This document shows positions 29,110 through 38,123 of a stretch of DNA of 64,000 bases, piece by piece. Location of the stretch: contig NZ_CANLCI010000008.1 of assembly GCF_947489035.1 (NCBI RefSeq), positions 62,001 through 126,000 on the forward strand, read 5' to 3'. The notes beneath the pieces are model-generated. The model worked only from the letters and a program-made list of their open reading frames with translations, was not told the origin of the DNA and did not search any database. Numbering within the stretch: the stretch's first letter is position 1; each line of letters opens with the position of its first letter. The DNA comes from an uncultured Ferrimonas sp. (lineage in GTDB: Bacteria; Pseudomonadota; Gammaproteobacteria; Enterobacterales; Shewanellaceae). A program made the position numbers and the translations under genes.

Positions 29110-30000
29110 ATGACGAGCGCAAGGACGCGCCGTCATCAAGCTTACTGGCCAATACGGTTGTTGGTCGGTAAGCCAGCCTTGCTGCGAGTCGCCTTCTTGT
29201 TGGTGGCCCTGCTGCCGACCGCCGCAATGGCCATTCCCACCCATCAACTGTGCCGCTTAGATCGGCTGGCGGATTGTCGGCTCAGTGCGCGTTGGCAACA
29301 GGTGCTGCAATCCTTGTGGCCAGGGGATCTAAACCAATCGCTGCACCACGCCATTGCCGGTCAAGGTGGGGTCACCCTGCTGGCCGACGAGGATGCGCTG
29401 ATCCTCCTGAACCCCGAAGGGATCAAACGCAACCATCTGGTGCTGCTGGATGAAACCCTGTACGAACAGCCCAGCCTGCGTAATTACCGCTCGACCTACT
29501 ATCACGAGCTTGGCCACGTCGCCAGCCGTCATTCCCCGTGGTTAGCCAAAATTCAACCCCGCAATTGGCCCGAGCATTGGCAGCGCGAAGTGTTAGCGGA
29601 TCTGTATCTGTACTGGCATCTGCTGCGGGAAGGCGCCACCCCATCGGAACTGTGGGCGCAGCTGCACCTGCGTAACATTGGGTTGATGCAAGCCCAGCCC
29701 GATTGGCAACACTGGACCACCCCCGTGCTGTACCCATTGCTGCAAGATTTTACGCAGCTGCAACGTTGGTCGCAGCGTCCCTTGGCGCAATTTATTGATG
29801 CGGCGCTGGCCGACAACCACTCGTGGCCACTGCACGCGTACCGACGCTTAGGCCAACGTCAGTTTGCGCTCACCGGTTCGAGCGTGGCTCAGCCCTATCT
29901 CAGCGCCCCCCAGCGGCAGCAATGGACGGCCATGCTTAGCCCCACCTTACGCTGGCTTGGGGTGGATCTGCCCGCCTATCTGGCGCGCCATCAACTGTAG
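29110..30000 (+). CDS. Putative secreted zinc metalloprotease with HELGH motif, unassigned family
   Basis: A 296-residue protein I do not recognise. A basic N-terminus and a hydrophobic segment (VAFLLVALLPTAAMA, about 28-42) look like a signal peptide. The zincin motif HELGH appears in STYYHELGHVASRH (about 137-141), and REVLADLYLYWH about 30 residues later offers the third-ligand Glu expected of gluzincins. LLADEDALILLNPEGIKR resembles the beta-strand that precedes such sites. It starts 1 nt after the hldE stop codon, so the two are probably cotranscribed, which hints at an envelope role. Substrate unknown. Confidence 0.65.
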   Translation: MTSARTRRHQAYWPIRLLVGKPALLRVAFLLVALLPTAAMAIPTHQLCRLDRLADCRLSARWQQVLQSLWPGDLNQSLHHAIAGQGGVTLLADEDALILLNPEGIKRNHLVLLDETLYEQPSLRNYRSTYYHELGHVASRHSPWLAKIQPRNWPEHWQREVLADLYLYWHLLREGATPSELWAQLHLRNIGLMQAQPDWQHWTTPVLYPLLQDFTQLQRWSQRPLAQFIDAALADNHSWPLHAYRRLGQRQFALTGSSVAQPYLSAPQRQQWTAMLSPTLRWLGVDLPAYLARHQL

Positions 30001-30029
30001 TCTTGGCGTGCTTAGGCTTTCGCGCACCG

Positions 30030-33017
30030 CTAAGAGCGGCACCGTTTGGCCTGTTGTAATCGCTGTTGGTAGGCTTCGGTTTTGATGTTCTCGCGGCAGC
30101 AATCCTCGGCGTCGCGACGGTAGCGGCTGCAGCCATAAAACGGCTCTTTGCCGGGCTGATTGTTGCGAATTTTCATGGTGCCAATGCCGCAGCGCAGGCA
30201 CAGAATATCAATTTGGCCACAGTCGCGGTTGACGCAGCGGCGAAACCCCTGGGGCTGGGTTGGCATCGGGCTGCTGCATTCAGGGCAGGCGCGCTCGGTG
30301 TGATCGCAGGCGGGCTTAAGGGAACAGACATAAAACACGCTTTGGTATTTGCTGGTTAAGCGTTTCAGTTGCCCCTGCTGGCACTTGGGGCATCGATGTT
30401 GCACCAGCGGAGCGCCACTGTGTTCAACCAACTCTTTATTTAGGCGCGCCAGCTCCAGCACAAACGGCGACGGTTTATCGCCATCAAACAGCACATAGAC
30501 AAAGTGCTTGGCTCGAGTCAGCGCCACATAGAATAGTCGACGTTCTTCGGCAAAGCTGAACTGCTCCGCTTGCGGCAGCACCTGATCGATCAACTCGTCG
30601 TGGTTCTTCACCGACGGAAACGCGCCCTGATCCAAGCCAATCACCACCACGTAATCCGCTTCTAAGCCCTTCGACGCGTGGGCGGTTTTGTAACTGACGT
30701 TAAGGTTGGGCAGCGAGGCTTGCAGCGGAGTCAACTCTGGCAGTTCACGCATGTTGATGGCGCTGTAACGCCCCACCACCAACACCTGCGCGACTCTGTC
30801 GGGTTGATGCTTAGCGGCATGACGGCTAAAGACCGCCAAGGCGCGTTGCAGCGCTTGGGCGTTGGCGGCCAGCTTGTATTGCTGCGGCGTTTGCCCTAAC
30901 TGCTGCGGCAGCTGCTCGCGCACATTGACCAAGCGCACAGCCGCCGCCTGCACCTGAGTATGGGTGTGGATCTGCTTTTGCAGCTGCTCGGGGTTGGCCA
31001 TCACAAAGGTGCTCGACAGTTGATGGATGCGGTTGTTGAAGCGATAGCTTTTATCCAGCAGCAACATCTGAGCGGGGCTAAAGGCGTGATCAAAGCGAGT
31101 GAAGAAGCGCAGATCCGAGCCATTAAAGCGGTAGATCGCCTGCCAGTCGTCGCCCACCGCAAACAGGCGCATGTTGGGGCGCGATTGCAGCAGCGCATTC
31201 AGCAAACGGCCACGGCCGGTGCTGAGATCTTGAAACTCATCCACCAGCACATAACGGTAGCCGTGGTTGAATTGCCGCTGCTGTAGGCGTTCGGTGGCCA
31301 GTGCGATCATATCGGCAAAGTCGATCTCCCCTTGCAGCTTCAAGTGGCGCTGATAGGCATCCAGCAGTGGCTCAAACAGGTCAAAGAAGTGGTTAGAGCG
31401 GGCGACGTCGTAGCCGCTGTCAGCGTCCAGCTGTTGGCGCAGCTCATCCAGATTGTGCTGACCCTCTTTGTATAACCCCAAAAAGCGGATCACCAAATCA
31501 CAAAAGCCCCGCCACGGTGAGTGCTGTTGCTGCTGTAATTGTTGCAACGCTTGGGTGGGATCCAGCGGTGCTTTGTGCAATTGATGCTGGCTGAGCAGGC
31601 GTTCGAGTTCGGTTTCTAAACTGCCATCACTCAACTGATGGCTGTACAGCTCGGCCAGCTTGGTTTGCTTGTCTTGGTGCAGCTGGCGCTTCCACTCTAT
31701 CCCTTGCCAATACTGCTGCTGATCCACAAACGGGGCGGTATGGCCCTGCTTATTGATGCCAAAAAACTCAAGATAGAGCTGCGCTTCTGGCAGGTAGAAA
31801 TCCGGTTTGTATTGGCCGTGCTCAAGGCTGGCGGTGGGGTGTTCATACTTCATCTCATAGCGGTAATCGATGCCCCACAGATAGAGCAAGTTCGCGATCC
31901 GCAGCTCGCCGATGCTCTTTACAAACTCCCCCTGCAGGGTGATCAAGCGGCACTTACTGATGAACTCGTGGTAGGCCTCAATGCTGTCGAAATCGAACTG
32001 AGTTTTGGCTGGGGTGCTGTAACTGGCAAAGAAAACCAGTAACTGTTGCTGATAGGCGGCGTTGTAGGTGAGCTGGGTTTCCAGTGCTTCTTGCACAAAA
32101 CGTTGCAGCTGCTCCTCTTGCTCCACCAGCTGGGTTAACGACGCTTTGTGGCCACGGGCGTGGGCGACAATGCGGTTACCAAAGCCGTGAAAGGTGCTGG
32201 CGGTAAACTGCTTCGCTAAAGTGGGCAAGCGCTGGGCCAAGCGTTGGTTCATCTCTTCGGCGGCCTTGTTACCAAACGCCAACAGCAAGATCTCCTCGGG
32301 CTGAGCTAAGCCTGCCGCCACCAGATACCCCGCTTTGCCCACCAACGTCGAGGTTTTGCCGGTGCCCGCGCCCGCCACAACCAAGTTGTGATCGTCGTTG
32401 GTGACGCAGGCTTGGCGTTGGCGTTCGCTCAGCGGCATCTTTTCTACGGTATCGAAGAAGCGTTGGTGCCGTTGCAACAATCGGGGCACCACTTGTTGGT
32501 TGTAGTGGTTGCGGCCAAGTTCGGTGATGTTGGCGCTGGATAATTGCTGGGCAAAACGCAGCAATTGCTGCTGGGCAGGATCGCGGAATTGCTCCGGCTG
32601 CAGCGCCAACTGCGTCAGCTTCTGCCCCAGCCGCACAACGTTGGCTAAGGGCTGCCATTCACTGGAGGAGAAATAGTGATGCTGTTGTTGGTAGCGTTCG
32701 GCCAGTTGCAGCAAGTGTTGCCACTGGGTGGTTTGGGTAATGGCCTGCAACAGGTGCTGCTTGGTATTGCCCACAAATCGCGCCACCGCTTTGCTCTCTA
32801 GCCCCCGCAGCAAGTAACGCTCATCGGCCACGGTCAGTTCCAGACTGTCGAACCAGCTGCCGCTGTGCACCGTGAGGGCATCGATCTGCTGCCATTGGAT
32901 CGAAAACGGGTTGGCACCAATGGTGCCACTGATCGCCGTTGCGCTGATCTGAGCGTGCGCGACACGCTGTGGTAGCAAGCCCCACAGGTGAAAGAGATTG
33001 TTGCTTCGGATCTGCAT
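30030..33017 (-). CDS. HelD-like UvrD-family helicase with C-terminal zinc ribbons
   Basis: A 995-residue superfamily I helicase. The N-terminal part (WFDSLELTVADERYLLRG) resembles E. coli helicase IV. Motif I is VVAGAGTGKTSTLVG, motif II LVDEFQDLS, and later SYKTAHASKGLEADYVVV and RRLFYVALTRAK complete the set. E. coli HelD is 684 aa; the excess is an insert between motifs Ia and II plus a C-terminal tail of about 125 residues with four CxxC-type pairs (HRCPKCQQ, ACPECSS, ILCLRCG, FYGCSR) like topoisomerase I zinc ribbons. The ATG at 33017 is used; a TTG at 33041 is also open. DNA repair or recombination is likely. Confidence 0.85.
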   Translation of the reverse strand: MQIRSNNLFHLWGLLPQRVAHAQISATAISGTIGANPFSIQWQQIDALTVHSGSWFDSLELTVADERYLLRGLESKAVARFVGNTKQHLLQAITQTTQWQHLLQLAERYQQQHHYFSSSEWQPLANVVRLGQKLTQLALQPEQFRDPAQQQLLRFAQQLSSANITELGRNHYNQQVVPRLLQRHQRFFDTVEKMPLSERQRQACVTNDDHNLVVAGAGTGKTSTLVGKAGYLVAAGLAQPEEILLLAFGNKAAEEMNQRLAQRLPTLAKQFTASTFHGFGNRIVAHARGHKASLTQLVEQEEQLQRFVQEALETQLTYNAAYQQQLLVFFASYSTPAKTQFDFDSIEAYHEFISKCRLITLQGEFVKSIGELRIANLLYLWGIDYRYEMKYEHPTASLEHGQYKPDFYLPEAQLYLEFFGINKQGHTAPFVDQQQYWQGIEWKRQLHQDKQTKLAELYSHQLSDGSLETELERLLSQHQLHKAPLDPTQALQQLQQQQHSPWRGFCDLVIRFLGLYKEGQHNLDELRQQLDADSGYDVARSNHFFDLFEPLLDAYQRHLKLQGEIDFADMIALATERLQQRQFNHGYRYVLVDEFQDLSTGRGRLLNALLQSRPNMRLFAVGDDWQAIYRFNGSDLRFFTRFDHAFSPAQMLLLDKSYRFNNRIHQLSSTFVMANPEQLQKQIHTHTQVQAAAVRLVNVREQLPQQLGQTPQQYKLAANAQALQRALAVFSRHAAKHQPDRVAQVLVVGRYSAINMRELPELTPLQASLPNLNVSYKTAHASKGLEADYVVVIGLDQGAFPSVKNHDELIDQVLPQAEQFSFAEERRLFYVALTRAKHFVYVLFDGDKPSPFVLELARLNKELVEHSGAPLVQHRCPKCQQGQLKRLTSKYQSVFYVCSLKPACDHTERACPECSSPMPTQPQGFRRCVNRDCGQIDILCLRCGIGTMKIRNNQPGKEPFYGCSRYRRDAEDCCRENIKTEAYQQRLQQAKRCRS

Positions 33018-33227
33018 GGCTGCGGGTACGTCGGTGACCAAAAGGAGAGTAGATGGATTTCACCACAATCCGGTCAGTTTCGCTAATCGCACCCGTGCCC
33101 ATGTTGGCTGGCGCCCACTCCAACGCGGTTTTCCTCGTTGGCCTAACTCTTGCTTTAACAAAATGCCAACATAATGCGCGACGGTGCCAGTCGCTGTTGG
33201 TACCTTTTTTCACTCAGCACCATTAAC

Positions 33228-33256
33228 TTGACACTACTGCAGGCGGCTACGATGTT
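33228..33256 (+). promoter_or_regulatory. Putative sigma-70 promoter for the PspB-like gene pair
   Basis: Consensus TTGACA (33228-33233) and a weaker GATGTT (33251-33256) separated by 17 bp, about 30 bp before the first start codon. Confidence 0.45.
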
Positions 33257-33285
33257 TGGGGTAGAGAGCAACAGGAGGACAACGC

Positions 33286-33528
33286 ATGTCGTTTTGGACA
33301 GCCATTGTGATTATCGTGGCGATTTCGGTAACCATGGGCACCATCCCAGAGATCATGAAGCAGCGTAATCGCAGCAAGGCGCAAAGTAAGAACAGCGAGG
33401 CGCTGGAAGGGCGGTTACAACAGCTTGAGCAACACAACGCGCAGCTATTAGAGCGGGTCGAAGTGCTAGAGCGGATCGTGACGGACGGCAACTATGAGCT
33501 GCAAGAGCAGTTTCGCAAGTTAGGGTAA
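33286..33528 (+). CDS. Small PspB-like membrane protein, copy 1
   Basis: An 80-residue protein: one N-terminal membrane helix (SFWTAIVIIVAISVTMGTIPEIM) and a charged coiled coil ending ERVEVLERIVTDGNYELQEQF. The topology and the closing LERIVTD motif are those of phage-shock protein B, but no pspA or pspC is present here. GGAGG precedes the start. A paralogue follows 11 bp downstream. Role in envelope stress is inference. Confidence 0.7.
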   Translation: MSFWTAIVIIVAISVTMGTIPEIMKQRNRSKAQSKNSEALEGRLQQLEQHNAQLLERVEVLERIVTDGNYELQEQFRKLG

Positions 33529-33539
33529 GGAGACAGCTA

Positions 33540-33845
33540 ATGGATTGGACAGGGATCATCACCATGGTGTGCGTGTTTGGCTTTTTGTCGCTGGCGGTGT
33601 GGGTGGATTACCGCAAAGACGCCTTAAAGATCAAAAGCGGCCGCAGCAACCTGTGGGACAAGTGGTTTGGCGTGGGCACCATTACCGGCAGCGACGAGGG
33701 GCTCGGTGGTGCAGAACCGGCCATGCATCAAGAGCTGCAGCAGCTGCGGGAGCAAAACCAAAAATTGGCCGAGCGAGTGGAAGTGCTAGAGCGGATCGTC
33801 ACCGACAGTGGCTTTGAGCTGGATCAGCAGATCCGCAAACTGTAA
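33540..33845 (+). CDS. Small PspB-like membrane protein, copy 2
   Basis: A 101-residue paralogue of the preceding protein: membrane helix (GIITMVCVFGFLSLAVWV), a basic stretch, a Gly-rich linker (FGVGTITGSDEGLGGAEP) absent from copy 1, and the same coiled-coil end ERVEVLERIVTDSGFELDQQI. The shared 12-residue core ERVEVLERIVTD shows tandem duplication. GGAG lies upstream of the start. Cotranscribed with copy 1. Confidence 0.7.
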   Translation: MDWTGIITMVCVFGFLSLAVWVDYRKDALKIKSGRSNLWDKWFGVGTITGSDEGLGGAEPAMHQELQQLREQNQKLAERVEVLERIVTDSGFELDQQIRKL

Positions 33846-33884
33846 CTGGTGCTTATTGTGGCGGCGTTACCTTGGTTGTTGGCC

Positions 33885-34541
33885 TTAGCCCAACAGAGTT
33901 AACGCCACGCTAAGTAAGATCCCAGCGCCCACCAAGCTAAACAGCCCGCCGCACAGCGCATCAATCCACACCGTTAACCGTTGCAGTTTTTGCTGCATCT
34001 TCGCCCCAGTTAACAGGTAGGAAAGCGCCGCAAACCACACAAAAGACAAGCCCCACAAAATGCCAATGGCCGCTCCTTTGCCGCCAACGGACATCTGCAC
34101 TGGCACCAAGCTGGTGATCAAACTGAGAAAAAACACCAACGCCTTTGGGTTAAGCAAATTAGTGATAAAGCCTTTGATGGTGGCTTGCTTAATGCTGAGG
34201 CTTGCGCCGTTGCTGGCCAAGGGGTGCCCTGTGGGCTGCCTTAGCCGAGCGGGAAGGGAACTGAGCGCACTCACGCCCAAATACAGTAAGTAGCCGCCAC
34301 CGGCCACTTTCAGGGCCACGCCCAGCAGCGGTGCTTGCTGGATCAAAAGCGAGACGCCGCTAATCGCAAACATGGCGTGCAGCAGAATGGCCAACGAGAT
34401 GCCAAAGGCGATGGCCAACCCCGCTTGGCGGCCATGTCGGCTGGCGGCCTGCACCACTAAGGCAAAATCGGGGCCAGGGCTGGCCAACGCCGCTAAATGC
34501 ACCAACGCTAAAGTGGCAAGGATCGAGAATTCGTTTATCAC
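33885..34541 (-). CDS. LysE/RhtB family amino-acid exporter
   Basis: A 218-residue inner-membrane protein with six hydrophobic helices. The family start ALASPGPDFALVVQAASRHGRQAGLAIAFG and the KGFITNLLNPKALVFFLSLI motif identify the LysE/RhtB group, which exports amino acids such as lysine, threonine or homoserine lactones. The substrate cannot be told. Stands alone, convergent with the PspB-like pair. Confidence 0.9.
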   Translation of the reverse strand: MINEFSILATLALVHLAALASPGPDFALVVQAASRHGRQAGLAIAFGISLAILLHAMFAISGVSLLIQQAPLLGVALKVAGGGYLLYLGVSALSSLPARLRQPTGHPLASNGASLSIKQATIKGFITNLLNPKALVFFLSLITSLVPVQMSVGGKGAAIGILWGLSFVWFAALSYLLTGAKMQQKLQRLTVWIDALCGGLFSLVGAGILLSVALTLLG

Positions 34542-34610
34542 GGCTGACTTTTTCTTGGTAAAAGCAGCAGGTTACCCGCGCGGTTTGGCGGATGCAAAAG
34601 CGCCATAAAT

Positions 34611-34636
34611 AAAGGCCAGTCAATCGACTGGCCTTT
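34611..34636 (-). terminator. Terminator of the exeM-like nuclease gene
   Basis: Stem AAAGGCCAGTC / GACTGGCCTTT with a 4-nt loop, T-rich on the minus strand, 30 bp after the nuclease stop codon. Confidence 0.8.
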
Positions 34637-34665
34637 CGCTTACAGGGAGAATGGGCGGTTAGGGG

Positions 34666-37245
34666 TTAACGGCGACGACGCAGCCCCAACCACGCCAGCA
34701 GCATCAGGCCAAGATGGCCTAAAGAACCGCTGTCGCTGTCTTTCTTAGCTTCGGTGTAGTTCAGCGCCACCACCACAGGATCGTGATCCGAGCTCGAGAA
34801 CAGGTTATCCGATTTGGTGAGCTTGCTGGTGTACTTATCGGCGTACTGGAACTGCGACGATTCCGCCGCATTGATGTGCCAATCTTCAATGGCCACCACG
34901 CGCTGAGCCACGCTGCTGTTGCCTAAGGCGTGATCCAAATTACCCAGTTCGCCGTTGTAAACGTAAGAGTAAGTGTCTACCCCGTGCATTTGGGTGTTGA
35001 GGTTCACTAAGCCGTAGCCTTGTTCGATGATGCGCGGCTCGGCATCCAAGGTTTCGCCGTTCAAGGTGGTGTGCGCCGCCGTCACAATCACGTGATCGCT
35101 GCTGCTGGCGTCGTAATCGGTCAGTACCCGCACCGGATCTTCTAGGCCATAGGCGTTCATGTCGCCCAGCACCAGCACATCGCCTTCAATGTTGCTGATC
35201 GCTTTGCCAATCACATCGGCAGCCGAAACGCGGAACTCATTACAGTGGCCCTGCAGATCCAGCGGATCGCTGTCGTCGGCAAACTCCTGCCAATCTTCCA
35301 AGCACTCAGAGCCCTTCGACTTCAGATGGTTTACCACCACCGTCAGCGGCTTATCGCCCACCATAAAGGTTTGCCCCAAGCTGTGGCGCTGGTATTTATC
35401 GTATTGTGGGCTTTGCTCTAGATCATCGCCTTCGCCACGGCTGGCGGCGGCCGCTGGCGCGTGCTGCTCTGGGGTGGCAATCACAAAGGCCGCCCCTTCC
35501 GGTGTTACGGTGGCCGCGCGGTAGATCAGCGCCACGGTGATGGCGTCGCTGCCTAAGAACTTATCTTGGTATTTGTCCTCTGCGGCGATCTCAATGAACT
35601 GGTACATCTGCTCATCGGTCATCTCCAGATTGAGGGTATTCACCAGATCTTGAATGGCGGATTTTTCCCCGAAGCCGTTGTTGCCAATCTCCATCAGACC
35701 AATGATGTCGGCGTTCATCTCAACAATGGCGTTCACGATCTTGGTGCGCTGCAGCTGGAACTCTTCCAGTGTCTTCGCCCCGCGGCTGGCCATTGGTGCG
35801 TCGTCGCCGCCATCGGTGTCGTTAAACAGATTCAATACGTTAAAGCTGCCCACCCGAATGTCGCCTTGGGTCGCAATGGCTGGGGAGTCTGGGCGCTCAT
35901 CAAGGCGGCTAAAATCGCTGCCATCAATGGTGTTGGTGGCAACCAAACGGTACTCGTTGTAGGCGTAGCCCACCATCCCTTCAAGGCCGGTAAGGGTGTC
36001 GCCAATGCGCATAAAGTTCTGCTCTGGATCGAAGTCCGGCAGGTAGCTGATTTGGCCATCGTAGTCTTTGTAGTCGGACTGCACGATTAAGCGGTTGTGG
36101 CTGTTGGCGATGGCTTGCGCGGCGGCTGCGTCGCTGCCGGGCTGCAAAATTTGGGTTGGCTTAAACAGCGGCGCTTGGTGCGACAACAGCATCACGTTGC
36201 CGTTTTTGCCTTGGTAGCCAAATGAGCCCGTTACCTTCATGTCGCTGTTGCTGTCCAGCACCACCTTCATCCCTTCAACCCGCTCTAGGGCATCCGCTAA
36301 GGTTTCGCCATCGCCAATCACCAATGGCGTGGCGGCTGGTGCGGTACCGCTGGCGCCAATTTCGATGCGTGGATCTGCGCTGATGTCGAGCTGAGTCAGG
36401 TTGTAGAACTCTTTAACGTAGCCTTGGACGCACACTTCCACCCCAGGCTGGATCTCCGCCGGAGCCTTGGCACCCATGTTGATAAACAGGCCATCAGAGG
36501 TGGCATCGTTGCCGTCGCCATCGATGTCTTGCAGGTAGAAGCCCTTAAAGCTGTTGTCGCCACGGGCGCTCACCACCCCTTGAACAAACACCGTTTCGGT
36601 GCTGCTGTAGGCGCCATCGGGGATCAATGGGCTGGTTGCGCCTTCGCCTTGAATGGCGGGAATGGTGGTGAACGTGGCTTGGCTGCAATCCAGTGGCTCT
36701 GGTGCGGCCACCGCATCCAGATTGCCTAAGCCAGAAAAATCGTCGGTGTTGAGTTCGCTCCAGTCGGTGCTGTCGTACTTGTTGTTGGCGCTTAAGGCAT
36801 CGGCATTGCGGCGCAAGGTAACGTTCGCGGCCCATTTGTCTGGGGTGGGAATGTCGCCAACCACATCAACGATCTGGTCGTCTTTGATTAAGGCCACCGC
36901 ATCGCCGCCATTGTGTTGCAGGTTACCGTTGATGAGCGTTGGAATGCCATCGGCCAGCACGATGCCAGTGTCTGCTTTGTTGTTGTTCAGCACCACCAGC
37001 AGCTTGCCCGCTGGGATGGTTTGATCGCTCAGATCCACCATCGTTAAAGGCGTTGTGGCACCGTCTTTGTAGCGTACTAATGAGTAACCGGCGAGGCTGA
37101 CGGCTTCGCTGCCGCTGTTGTACAACTCAATCGCTTTGCGTGAACTGGAGCCTTCAACGTATTCGCTGATCAACAGATCGGCACTGGCAGGCATGGCGGC
37201 CATGATGGCCAACGCGAGGGCCGATGGTTTGGCGAAATAATTCAT
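34666..37245 (-). CDS. ExeM-type extracellular nuclease with lamin-tail domain and GlyGly-CTERM tail
   Basis: An 859-residue secreted protein. It has a signal peptide (ALALAIMAAMPASA), a lamin-tail domain (ISEYVEGSSSRKAIELYNSG, about 25-140), an OB-like region (about 200-400) and an endonuclease/exonuclease/phosphatase domain (VGSFNVLNLF, ADIIGLMEIGNNG, VVVNHLKSKGSEC, VLGDMNAYG, SSSDHDPVVV). The C-terminus, a Gly/Ser linker, hydrophobic helix and RRRR, is a GlyGly-CTERM sorting signal processed by rhombosortase and linked to type II secretion. In Shewanella, ExeM degrades extracellular DNA during biofilm turnover. ATG at 37245 has GGATC upstream; a TTG three bases earlier is in frame. Confidence 0.9.
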   Translation of the reverse strand: MNYFAKPSALALAIMAAMPASADLLISEYVEGSSSRKAIELYNSGSEAVSLAGYSLVRYKDGATTPLTMVDLSDQTIPAGKLLVVLNNNKADTGIVLADGIPTLINGNLQHNGGDAVALIKDDQIVDVVGDIPTPDKWAANVTLRRNADALSANNKYDSTDWSELNTDDFSGLGNLDAVAAPEPLDCSQATFTTIPAIQGEGATSPLIPDGAYSSTETVFVQGVVSARGDNSFKGFYLQDIDGDGNDATSDGLFINMGAKAPAEIQPGVEVCVQGYVKEFYNLTQLDISADPRIEIGASGTAPAATPLVIGDGETLADALERVEGMKVVLDSNSDMKVTGSFGYQGKNGNVMLLSHQAPLFKPTQILQPGSDAAAAQAIANSHNRLIVQSDYKDYDGQISYLPDFDPEQNFMRIGDTLTGLEGMVGYAYNEYRLVATNTIDGSDFSRLDERPDSPAIATQGDIRVGSFNVLNLFNDTDGGDDAPMASRGAKTLEEFQLQRTKIVNAIVEMNADIIGLMEIGNNGFGEKSAIQDLVNTLNLEMTDEQMYQFIEIAAEDKYQDKFLGSDAITVALIYRAATVTPEGAAFVIATPEQHAPAAAASRGEGDDLEQSPQYDKYQRHSLGQTFMVGDKPLTVVVNHLKSKGSECLEDWQEFADDSDPLDLQGHCNEFRVSAADVIGKAISNIEGDVLVLGDMNAYGLEDPVRVLTDYDASSSDHVIVTAAHTTLNGETLDAEPRIIEQGYGLVNLNTQMHGVDTYSYVYNGELGNLDHALGNSSVAQRVVAIEDWHINAAESSQFQYADKYTSKLTKSDNLFSSSDHDPVVVALNYTEAKKDSDSGSLGHLGLMLLAWLGLRRRR

Positions 37246-37643
37246 CAACAGATCCTTTTTCTGAATTTCGGTTCAGAGCGAGAATACGATCCGATTGTTT
37301 AAGAAAAAGTGAATCCATGTGAAAGAACGATCTCGATCACGCTATCTGTGGTTCGAATGCAATTCAGGTGGCAAAAATCGGCAAAAACACCCGTGGGCCG
37401 ACATTTTTTCGGTCGCTGGCGGATGCGATGGCGTGGTGGATGGGCTTGAAATGGCACCGGCGGCGTGATGAAAGGAAAATAATTGCTCGAAACTGTGACG
37501 TTTTTAGGGCGTTAGCCGCTGTTCATGGCCAAGGGCAAGCAAGCGGCTGAGCGAGTGGCTATGGGGTGCGGCAGGCGCTGCGGCAGATGAGTCGGCAAGG
37601 GAGGGAAAATGTGCGCGCTGATTGGACCGGGGCCATGTCGCGG
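37246..37643. other. Intergenic region upstream of the nuclease gene
   Basis: About 400 bp. It must hold the nuclease promoter near 37250-37340, but no hexamer pair stands out. A 60-codon plus-strand frame (37368-37550) has no ribosome binding site or recognisable sequence. No repeat or hairpin with a T-tract was seen. Confidence 0.4.
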
Positions 37644-37799
37644 CTAATGGCGCTGGCGAAACAGCCGTCCCAGCCCCAACCAAAAGCCAAATTCGCACAG
37701 CAACCCCAGCGTCACCAACAGCAATGCACCCGATTGAATCCCCAAGCTATAGCAGCTTAGGGCGGCAATAAGGAACAACAGTGGGATCAGGTAGCGCAT
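37644..37799 (-). CDS. Small two-helix membrane protein, 51 aa
   Basis: A short gene easily missed: MRYLIPLLFLIAALSCYSLG, then a second hydrophobic helix (ALLLVTLGLLCEFGFWLGLG) and a basic tail RLFRQRH. The start has GGAG six bases upstream, strong for such a short frame, and the hydrophobic hairpin with a positive C-terminus is typical of real small membrane proteins. It lies upstream of exeM and downstream of the lipoprotein gene on the same strand. Function unknown. Confidence 0.6.
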   Translation of the reverse strand: MRYLIPLLFLIAALSCYSLGIQSGALLLVTLGLLCEFGFWLGLGRLFRQRH

Positions 37800-37883
37800 C
37801 GGCAACTCCGGTGATAACAAAGCAGTGTTACCACCCTAGGGGCTGGCCGAAACGCAGGCCAATCCAGTTTGTAACAGCCGATG

Positions 37884-38096
37884 TCAGTAGCGGATCTTGT
37901 CGCAACTGCAGCCGATGCTGCCATCGCGTTGTTGCCATTGCTGATAATCAGCCGCATCGCACTGGCGTTTCAAAGTGATGCATTGGCCAGCGGAAAGCTC
38001 CACCTCGCTGGCACTGTTATTTTTGATCGCGTTTTTGGCGATGCTGCTGCAGCCGCTCAGCGCCAATATAGCAATTAGCAGGGCTATTGGTTTCAT
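37884..38096 (-). CDS. Small predicted lipoprotein, 70 aa
   Basis: A 70-residue protein with a lipoprotein signal peptide (KPIALLIAILALSGCSS, lipobox LSGC) and a mature part with four cysteines (QCITLKRQCDAAD, GSIGCSCDKIRY) that may form disulfides. AGGAG lies seven bases before the ATG at 38096. Ser follows the lipidated Cys, which favours outer-membrane sorting. Function unknown. Confidence 0.7.
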   Translation of the reverse strand: MKPIALLIAILALSGCSSIAKNAIKNNSASEVELSAGQCITLKRQCDAADYQQWQQRDGSIGCSCDKIRY

Positions 38097-38123
38097 GGTC
38101 ACACTCCTTGTGTTGAATCGCTA

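Noticed and set aside
37368..37550. 60-codon plus-strand frame upstream of exeM
   Set aside because: No ribosome binding site, atypical composition, no recognised family.
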